This document shows, piece after piece, positions 31,779 to 37,508 of a DNA stretch of 37,508 nucleotides. A program made the position numbers and the translations under genes. The DNA is from a virus: the IMG/VR virus record IMGVR_UViG_3300037520_000240, positions 1-37,508 of that record; one strand, written 5' to 3'. The notes under the pieces were generated by a model. It had not been told where the DNA came from. It worked only from the letters and a program-made list of their open reading frames with translations, and ran no database searches. Position 1 is the stretch's first letter. Each line of letters opens with the position of its first letter.

Positions 31779-31858
31779 TAAATATTTAGCCGGGGTGGGT
31801 AGGGCCGGTGGGCCGCGTGACTGTGCCGGGTAGGGTCGCAAACAATTTTTATTTTTTT

Positions 31859-31887
31859 TTGCATCTTAGAACGCAACACACTATAGT
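31859..31887 (+). promoter_or_regulatory. Late/rightward promoter for the terminase operon, likely leaderless
   Basis: TTGCAT (31859-31864), a 17-base spacer and TATAGT (31882-31887), preceded by a long T-tract (31846-31860) that may bend DNA. The expected start point, 6-8 bases later, falls at 31894-31896, i.e. on the ATG at 31895, and no Shine-Dalgarno is present. Confidence 0.55.
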
Positions 31888-31894
31888 ACGCCCA

Positions 31895-32404
31895 ATGACT
31901 TTCTACTCACTGCCATTTACACCAGAGCGGGTGCAAGCCACCGAGTCGCGGCTGGAGTCTATCTATGAAGCTGCCCGCTACGGCCTAAAGGGTGACAGCC
32001 TAGCTATGGCCGCCGGCATGACACCCAAACAATTTCGTGTGTTGGCCGACGCAGACCCGCTGGTCGAGATGGCAGAGATCAAAGGTCGTGCCGACGGCGA
32101 GATGGTAGCGGCCAAAACCATGTACGAAGCGGCACGCGATGGCGACAGCAAGGCTGCGCTGGAGATACTCAAGCATCAGCACGGCTGGGTAGCCAAGCAG
32201 CAGATCGACGTAAACATAGACCAACAGATAAGTATCACAGGCGCGCTAGAAAAAGCACAGACGCGCGTCATCGAAGGGCTGTACACAGAACTGCCCCGAC
32301 TAGAGGAAGAGACTAATGGCAGACAAATTGACACCGGAAGAGCAGGAAGTCTTGGACTATCACCGTCGCAACTTAGCGACAGGGATGTATCAGAAGAACG
32401 CTGA
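31895..32404 (+). CDS. terS: Terminase small subunit
   Basis: 169 aa from ATG 31895 (MTFYSLPFTPERVQ); an in-frame GTG at 31808 would add a chance extension. Residues ~28-45 (GDSLAMAAGMTPKQFRVLAD) form a helix-turn-helix and residues ~70-100 a helical oligomerisation region (AAKTMYEAARDGDSKAALEI), followed by KHQHGW. This is the usual plan of small terminases, which recognise packaging DNA, and the large terminase lies nearby. The 3' end overlaps the next gene by 89 bases, unusual for a phage. Confidence 0.72.
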   Translation: MTFYSLPFTPERVQATESRLESIYEAARYGLKGDSLAMAAGMTPKQFRVLADADPLVEMAEIKGRADGEMVAAKTMYEAARDGDSKAALEILKHQHGWVAKQQIDVNIDQQISITGALEKAQTRVIEGLYTELPRLEEETNGRQIDTGRAGSLGLSPSQLSDRDVSEER

Positions 32405-32639
32405 CGGTAGCCTGACTACGTTTAAGGGCGCTGTTGTCGGTCTGCCGCAGGGCGAGACTCTGATACCGACATACTGGCATGGGCAAGAACGCGATGTCCC
32501 TTCGGCGGTGCGGCTGGCTATGAAGTCAGGCATTAAGTTCCCGTCGTACAAGACGCCAGAAGAGGCAATGTCGCGGGAACAGACGATCCACAAGATGATG
32601 GAAAAAGACATAGCGGACTTTCAGAAGACTAAACGCTAA
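32316..32639 (+). CDS. Conserved 107-aa protein between terminase subunits
   Basis: 107 aa starting MADKLTPEEQEVLDYHRRNL. Phage homologs with the motif LIPTYWHGQERDVPSAVRLA and KYPSYK-type ends (here IKFPSYKTPEEAMSREQTIH) lie next to terminase genes in many short-tailed phages, function unknown. It overlaps terS by 89 bases in another frame and terL by 1 base (TAATG). A packaging accessory is the natural guess. Confidence 0.75.
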   Translation: MADKLTPEEQEVLDYHRRNLATGMYQKNADGSLTTFKGAVVGLPQGETLIPTYWHGQERDVPSAVRLAMKSGIKFPSYKTPEEAMSREQTIHKMMEKDIADFQKTKR

Positions 32640-34174
32640 TGCAAGCGCCCGTATACTCAGCCCAAGACGAGATGGAGTTGATGGCGCGGCTGTGGTCACC
32701 GACGCTGAAGGATGACCCACTAGCGTTCGTGCTGTACACATTCCCGTGGGGCCAAGCAGGCACGCCGCTGGAACACTTCCCCGGACCGCGTAAATGGCAG
32801 CGTCAGATACTGTCAGACCTACGTGACCACATCAAAGAAAACAACGGTAAGGTTGACTTCTCAACTGCACGGCTGGCAATTGCGTCAGGACGCGGTATCG
32901 GCAAGTCGGCGCTGGTATCATGGCTAACAATCTGGATGCTGTCATCACGCATCGGATCGACCACCATCGTGTCGGCAAACTCCGAGGCGCAGTTGCGGTC
33001 CGTAACATGGGCGGAAATTACAAAGTGGCTAGCCATGAGCCTCAACAGTCACTGGTTTGAGATAGCCGCCACACGCATCATGCCAGCCAAGTGGCTGACA
33101 GAGTTAGTCGAGCGTGACCTCAAGAAAGGTACGCGCTACTGGTCAGTCGAAGGCCGGCTGTGGTCAGAAGAGAACCCTGACGCATACGCGGGGGTCCACA
33201 ACTTCGACGGTGTGATGCTGATATTTGACGAAGCCAGCGGTATACCTGACAGCATCTGGTCAGTGTCTGATGGTTTCTTTACGGAGAATACTCCACATCG
33301 CTTCCATCTGGCGTTCTCCAACCCGCGGCGCAATACAGGCTATTTCTACGAAACGTTCCACAGCAAGCGGGCGTTCTGGTCAACACGCGTCATCGACGCC
33401 CGTGATGTCGAGGGTACAGACAAGAACCTGTACCAGCGCATTATTGATGAATACGGGCCAGACAGCTACCAAGCCAGTGTCGAAGTGTACGGTAACTTCC
33501 CCTCAGAAGGTGACGATCAGTTCATCGGCAGCAATCTGGTCGATGATGCCATGAAGCGTGCGCCTGTCAAGGATACCAGCGCGCCCATCGTCATAGGTGT
33601 AGACCCGGCACGGTTCGGGGCTGACGCTACGGTCATCGCCATACGGCAGGGCCGTGACATCCTAGAGTTGCGAAGACACCGCGGTGCAGACACTATGGAA
33701 GTGGCAGGCCATGTCATCGACGCCATAGAGCAGTTCCAGCCGGCGCTGGTCTGCATCGACGAAGGCGGGCTAGGCGCAGGCGTCGTGGACAGGCTGAAGG
33801 AACAGCGGTACAAGATACGCGGTGTAAACTTCGGCAACAAGGCTAAGAACCAGACGATGTGGGGTAACAAGCGCGCAGAGATGTGGGGCGCCATGCGGGA
33901 TTGGCTCAGAACGGGCCACTTGCCCACAGATAGGTTCCTGAAGACAGACCTCATCAGCCCACGGACCAAGCCTGACAGCCGGGGGACGCTGTTCCTCGAA
34001 AGCAAGAAGGATATGAAGTCACGCGGGCTGGCCTCGCCAGACGCAGCAGACGCCATAGCGGTCACGTTCGCGTTTCCTGTAGCATCTACTGATCCGCGTC
34101 TGACACGCGTTGACAAGCATCGCACAAGAGGCTATTCTCCCGCAGGAATATCTACATCGTGGATGGGCAGTTAA
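32639..34174 (+). CDS. terL: Terminase large subunit
   Basis: 511 aa. The ATPase domain has Walker A GRGIGKSA (K89), Walker B LIFDEAS (D197, E198) and a coupling motif region (LAFSNPRRNTGYFYETF). The RNase H-like nuclease domain starts at VIGVDPARFGADATV (D322) with CIDEGGLGAGVVDRL and ends SPDAADAIAVTFAF. It pumps DNA into the prohead and cuts it at the end of packaging. P22-type neighbours suggest headful packaging. TAATG overlaps couple it to the genes on both sides. Confidence 0.93.
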   Translation: MQAPVYSAQDEMELMARLWSPTLKDDPLAFVLYTFPWGQAGTPLEHFPGPRKWQRQILSDLRDHIKENNGKVDFSTARLAIASGRGIGKSALVSWLTIWMLSSRIGSTTIVSANSEAQLRSVTWAEITKWLAMSLNSHWFEIAATRIMPAKWLTELVERDLKKGTRYWSVEGRLWSEENPDAYAGVHNFDGVMLIFDEASGIPDSIWSVSDGFFTENTPHRFHLAFSNPRRNTGYFYETFHSKRAFWSTRVIDARDVEGTDKNLYQRIIDEYGPDSYQASVEVYGNFPSEGDDQFIGSNLVDDAMKRAPVKDTSAPIVIGVDPARFGADATVIAIRQGRDILELRRHRGADTMEVAGHVIDAIEQFQPALVCIDEGGLGAGVVDRLKEQRYKIRGVNFGNKAKNQTMWGNKRAEMWGAMRDWLRTGHLPTDRFLKTDLISPRTKPDSRGTLFLESKKDMKSRGLASPDAADAIAVTFAFPVASTDPRLTRVDKHRTRGYSPAGISTSWMGS

Positions 34175-34440
34175 TGGCTGACAAGAAGAAATCAGTGTCG
34201 CTATCCGTTGGCAGAGGCGAGAAACTGCCTGTGTCAAAGGGTGCGGGTCTGACAGCCGCTGGCAGAGCCAAGTATAATGCTGCTACAGGTAGTAAATTAA
34301 AGGCGCCTGCACCCAACCCGAAAACAAAAGCAGATGCAGGACGCAAAGCGTCATTTTGCGCGCGCATGGGTGCAGTAGCTGCTAAAGCAAAAGACGGCGA
34401 GCGTGCCAAAGCTAGTTTGAAAAGGTGGAAATGCTCATGA
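34174..34440 (+). CDS. Small basic protein (DUF6321-like)
   Basis: 88 aa, strongly basic. SKGAGLTAAGRAKYNAATGS and the RKASFCARMGAVAAKAKDGE ending are familiar from small phage proteins between terminase and portal genes. Lys-rich and probably disordered; perhaps DNA- or capsid-binding. Starts at the TAATG overlap after terL. Confidence 0.75.
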   Translation: MADKKKSVSLSVGRGEKLPVSKGAGLTAAGRAKYNAATGSKLKAPAPNPKTKADAGRKASFCARMGAVAAKAKDGERAKASLKRWKCS

Positions 34441-34595
34441 AGCCCGGACTGTACGCAAACATCCACGCTAAGAAAGCCCGCATAGCTGCTGGCTCTGGCG
34501 AGAAGATGCGTAAGCCCGGTGCTAAGGGCGCCCCTACAGCAAAAGATTTCAAAGAAAGCGCCAAGACGGCCAAGCCAACTAAGAAGGGTAAGTAA
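34437..34595 (+). CDS. Small basic protein, 52 aa
   Basis: 52 aa: MKPGLYANIHAKKARIAAGS followed by GEKMRKPGAKGAPTAKDFKE and a Lys-rich end. The LYANIHAKRERI..GS.EKMR.PG.KGAPT motif recurs in phages directly before portal genes. ATGA overlap with the upstream gene. Function unknown. Confidence 0.78.
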   Translation: MKPGLYANIHAKKARIAAGSGEKMRKPGAKGAPTAKDFKESAKTAKPTKKGK

Positions 34596-34844
34596 ATGCC
34601 AGCTAACAAATTCACTAGAGCGTTGTACAAGACAGGCACTGTAGCATCTGAGAAAGCTGCCATTGCCAACCGCGACCCAGCCCGCAAGGCAGCCGCTAAA
34701 GAGATCACGGCGCGCGAAGGCTCGACAAGCCCAGCCGGCGGACGCGCAGTCAAGATGCCAGCTAAACCTGCTGCACCAAAGATGCAGAAAGTTATCAGCA
34801 TGACTACAAACATGAAGTCATCGCCAATGGGTAAAAAGCGTTAA
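34596..34844 (+). CDS. Small basic protein, 82 aa
   Basis: 82 aa, Ala/Lys-rich: MPANKFTRALYKTGTVASEK, ARKAAAKEITAREGS and a PKMQKVISMTTNMKSSPMGK-like tail. Starts right after the previous stop. Belongs with its neighbours to a cluster of four small basic proteins; no domain is recognised. Confidence 0.65.
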   Translation: MPANKFTRALYKTGTVASEKAAIANRDPARKAAAKEITAREGSTSPAGGRAVKMPAKPAAPKMQKVISMTTNMKSSPMGKKR

Positions 34845-34846
34845 TT

Positions 34847-34984
34847 ATGCCCCTTAGTAAGTCACCCAGCAAAGCTGCGTTCCGCAAGAACATCAAAGCA
34901 GAAGTAAATGCGGGCAAACCTGTGAAACAAGCCGTCGCTATCGCCTACAGCGTGAAGCGCGCCGCCAGCAAAGGCAAGAAATAA
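34847..34984 (+). CDS. Small basic protein, 45 aa (DUF6496-like)
   Basis: 45 aa: MPLSKSPSKAAFRKNIKAEV followed by NAGKPVKQAVAIAYSVKRAA and KGKK. The motif SKAAFR.NI..E...GKP.KQAVAIAYSVKR is common in phages and sometimes duplicated. A single basic amphipathic helix is predicted. Lies 3 bases before the portal ATG. Confidence 0.8.
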   Translation: MPLSKSPSKAAFRKNIKAEVNAGKPVKQAVAIAYSVKRAASKGKK

Positions 34985-34987
34985 TCT

Positions 34988-37216
34988 ATGGCCGACCCCA
35001 CAGGCATTGAAGCGGCAGGAAAAGTTGCCAACGTAGGATCGAACGCGCCTAAGACAACGCGCGACGATCACGATAAGATGGCTACCATGCGTAGCCGTCT
35101 TACGATGGCGCAGGCTGCGTATTCAGACAGCCGTGAGGACGAACTAGACGATCTACGCTTTATGGCTGGCAGCCCTGACAACCAGTGGCAGTGGCCTGCT
35201 GACGTGTTGTCAACACGCGGAAGCGTGCAGGGCCAAGCTATCAACGCACGTCCATGCCTGACAATCAACAAGCTGCCACAGCACGTCCGTCAGGTGACGA
35301 ACGAACAGCGTCAGAACCGACCAAACGGTAAGGTTATACCCGCTGATGACAACGCTGACGTACAGGTCGCCGAAATCTTCAATGGTGTGGTGCGCCACAT
35401 TGAGTATATGTCAGATGCTGACGTTGCGTATGACACGGCTTGCGACAACCAAGTCACTTACGGCGAAGGTTACATCCGCCTGCTGACTGAGTATTGCAAC
35501 GACGATACGTTTGACCAAGACATTAAGATTGGCCGCGTCCGTAACGCATTTAGTGTTTACATGGACCCAACGATCCAAGACCCATGCGGCTCAGATGCCG
35601 AATGGTGCTTTATCACCGAAGATATACTAAAGTCAGAATATGAGCGTTTGTTCCCTGACGCATCGCCAATCAGCACATTATATAGCCAAGGCGTCGGCGA
35701 TCAGGGCATTTCGTCGTGGCTGCAAGAAGATACGATCCGCATCGCGGAGTATTTTTACAACGTCTACGAGCCTGAAACGCTGCATCTGTACCCAAACAAC
35801 CAGACTGCCAAAGCTAACTCGCCAGAAGACAAGCAGCTTAAAGAAATGTACGGTAAACCGCTTCGCACACGCAAAGTAGACCGTAAAAAAGTCATGTGGA
35901 TGAAGACCAATGGCTTTGACATTCTTGATGAGCGCGAGTGGTCAGGCAAATATATCCCTGTCGTGCGCGTAATTGGCAACGAATGGGAAGTTGACGGACA
36001 GATATACATCTCTGGGCTTGTGCGTAACGCCAAAGATGCCCAGCGTATGTACAACTACTGGACCAGCCAAGAGGCAGAAATGCTTGCATTGGCCCCTAAA
36101 GCACCGTTTATCGGTTACGGCGGCCAGTTTGAAGGCTACGAAAACCAGTGGAAGACTGCCAACACGACCAACTGGCCGTATTTGGAAGTCAACCCAGACG
36201 TTACAGACGGCGCTGGAGGCGTTCTACCGCTTCCACAACGCGCACAGCCACCTTTGCCCCAAACAGGTCTGATACAGGCTAAAATGGGCGCTGGCGAGGA
36301 CATCAAGGCCACAACAGGCCAGTATGATGCGTCGCTGGGCCAGCAAGGCAACGAACGGTCGGCAAAAGCTATTGTCGCACGCGAAAAACAGGGCGATGTT
36401 GGCACGTACCACTATGTTGACAACCTTGCGCGGGCCATTCGATACATTACGCGCCAGATCGTTGATATGATCCCTAAAATCTACGACACACAGCGCATTG
36501 CACGCATCATTGGTGCTGACGGCGAAGTCAGCATGGTCAAAATGGACCCCGCGCAGGAAGAAGCTGTACGCGAAGTGCGTGACCAAGAAACTGGCGGTCT
36601 GATCGAAAAGATATACAACCCCGGCGTTGGTACATACGACGTTATGGTTACTACTGGCCCCGGCTACATGACCAAGCGTCAAGAAGCACTTGATGCTATG
36701 AGCCAGATTCTGCAATCCAACCCACAACTTTGGGCTGTTGCAGGCGATTTGTTCATCAAGAACATGGATTGGCCCGGCGCGCAGGAAATGGCAGAGCGGT
36801 TCAAGAAAATCCTTGATCCCAAGGTGCTTGCTACAGGCGATGAGTCACCTGAAATGGCTGCTGCACAACAGCAAATGGAAGTCATGGCTGAAGAACTGAA
36901 CCGCATGGTCGATATTATCGAAGGCGTGCAGGCTGACGTTGCGAAGCGCGAAGTGGACATCAAGGAATACAAGGCACAGGTAGACGCCTACGATGCGGAA
37001 ACAAAACGTATCAGCGCGATGCAAGCAGGGATGACAGAAGAGCAAATTCAGGATATTGTCATGGGGACGATTGCTGGCGCATTGGATACAGGTGATTTGA
37101 TTAGCGGATCACCTGAAATGCGTGAGCAACCTGACATGACCGAAGAAATGCCTCAACAGCAACCAATGCCAGAAATGGGCGCCATGCCTGAGATGCCGCC
37201 TGAAGGAACGATGTAA
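34988..37216 (+). CDS. Portal protein, P22-like
   Basis: 742 aa, near the 725 aa of P22 gp1. P22-portal family signs include WPADVLSTRG...RPCLTINKLPQHVRQVTNEQRQNRP (residues ~60-115, in part), VPADDNADVQVAEIFNG-like text (here IPADDNADVQVAEIFNGVVR) and the C-terminal PGYMTKRQEALDAMSQILQS. The last ~100 residues are a charged coiled coil and a Met/Gln/Pro-rich tail, comparable to the P22 barrel region. It forms the twelve-subunit DNA channel of the head. TAATG overlap with the fiber gene. Confidence 0.92.
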   Translation: MADPTGIEAAGKVANVGSNAPKTTRDDHDKMATMRSRLTMAQAAYSDSREDELDDLRFMAGSPDNQWQWPADVLSTRGSVQGQAINARPCLTINKLPQHVRQVTNEQRQNRPNGKVIPADDNADVQVAEIFNGVVRHIEYMSDADVAYDTACDNQVTYGEGYIRLLTEYCNDDTFDQDIKIGRVRNAFSVYMDPTIQDPCGSDAEWCFITEDILKSEYERLFPDASPISTLYSQGVGDQGISSWLQEDTIRIAEYFYNVYEPETLHLYPNNQTAKANSPEDKQLKEMYGKPLRTRKVDRKKVMWMKTNGFDILDEREWSGKYIPVVRVIGNEWEVDGQIYISGLVRNAKDAQRMYNYWTSQEAEMLALAPKAPFIGYGGQFEGYENQWKTANTTNWPYLEVNPDVTDGAGGVLPLPQRAQPPLPQTGLIQAKMGAGEDIKATTGQYDASLGQQGNERSAKAIVAREKQGDVGTYHYVDNLARAIRYITRQIVDMIPKIYDTQRIARIIGADGEVSMVKMDPAQEEAVREVRDQETGGLIEKIYNPGVGTYDVMVTTGPGYMTKRQEALDAMSQILQSNPQLWAVAGDLFIKNMDWPGAQEMAERFKKILDPKVLATGDESPEMAAAQQQMEVMAEELNRMVDIIEGVQADVAKREVDIKEYKAQVDAYDAETKRISAMQAGMTEEQIQDIVMGTIAGALDTGDLISGSPEMREQPDMTEEMPQQQPMPEMGAMPEMPPEGTM

Positions 37217-37508
37217 TGACCGTAAGCCTCAAACATACCTTTCAGTCTGCCAAAGACGATAGCCTTGACGTAACAGTTATTCAGCCGTCCAATTGGAACG
37301 AAGAGCATGAGTTGGAACTTGCCACCAATAAGCTGCTAGGCCGCGCTACCGCTGGCACAGGCGCTGCTGAAGAGATTGGTATAGGCGCTGCCTTGTCAAT
37401 ATCTGGCGGCACGCTGGCTGTTACTAACGTGCCTGTCGCTAACGGCGGTACAGGCGCATCAACGCTGACAGGCTACGTTAAGGGCAACGGTACATCTGCG
37501 TTTACGGC
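37216..37508 (+). CDS. N-terminus of tail fiber (runs off the window)
   Basis: The first 97 codons of a fiber gene starting MTVSLKHTFQSAKDDSLDVT with a TAATG overlap to the portal. The N-terminal ~35 residues (VIQPSNWNEEHEL) match a short phage fiber attachment module. LGRATAGTGAAEEIGIG and GGTGASTLTGYVKGNGTSAF follow, the same text as at position 1. If circular, it continues at base 172 to give a full Gly-rich fiber; otherwise it is a paralog of the gene at 1. Confidence 0.8.
   Translation, partial: MTVSLKHTFQSAKDDSLDVTVIQPSNWNEEHELELATNKLLGRATAGTGAAEEIGIGAALSISGGTLAVTNVPVANGGTGASTLTGYVKGNGTSAFT
37338..37508. repeat. Right copy of imperfect terminal repeat
   Basis: Matches 1-171 with 12 substitutions and no gaps, as described for the left copy. 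Most changes are synonymous. Confidence 0.9.

Overview
The window looks like a complete or nearly complete genome of a tailed dsDNA phage with a short tail (podovirus, Caudoviricetes). The morphogenesis genes follow the Salmonella phage P22 plan: terminase, P22-type portal, scaffold, P22-type coat protein, gp4-like and gp10-like tail accessory factors, then three large ejection proteins. I see no integrase, excisionase, CI-like repressor, RNA polymerase, tRNA gene or CRISPR array, so a strictly lytic phage using host RNA polymerase is the simplest reading. The host should be Gram-negative, because there is a nested inner-membrane/outer-membrane spanin pair, and it should use a standard DnaA, because the origin carries a perfect TTATCCACA box. 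I cannot name the host.

Layout, in late-gene order: 31895-34174 holds the small terminase, an overlapping small gene and the large terminase. 34174-34984 holds four tiny basic proteins. 34988-37216 is the portal. An adhesin cassette then begins (37216 to the window end, resuming at position 1 if the genome is circular) with a Gly-rich fiber, a small coiled-coil protein, a DUF5856-like protein, a FN3/Gly-rich second fiber and small structural proteins, up to 3762. Scaffold, coat and two probable decoration proteins follow (3827-6751), with hairpins or terminators after the coat gene and each decoration gene. Neck and tail genes run 6808-10839, a 2OG-oxygenase/GNAT pair 10839-11836, ejection proteins 11838-17308, and lysis 17311-19689 (small membrane proteins, GH19 endolysin, Rz/Rz1).

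DNA metabolism is split. A leftward block (19693-21572) encodes a SNF2-type helicase and a VRR-NUC nuclease. A rightward block (21669-27853) encodes a Cas4/RecB-like nuclease with a cysteine cluster, a possible ssDNA-binding protein, a family A DNA polymerase and a primase/SF3-helicase fusion, and ends at a strong terminator (27935-27967). A leftward operon of about 13 mostly unrecognised small genes (27973-31094), many with 4-base ATGA or GTGA overlaps, fires from a near-consensus promoter.

The 800-base gap at 31095-31894 is the most information-dense non-coding stretch. It holds ten GACGTC-centred iterons, a perfect DnaA box, an AT-rich tract, four copies of a second 14-bp palindrome and divergent promoters. 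I interpret it as the replication origin and the main early/late control region. The last 171 bases repeat the first 171 with 12 mostly synonymous differences. This points to a circular genome closed across a polymorphic fiber gene, or to tandem fiber paralogs.
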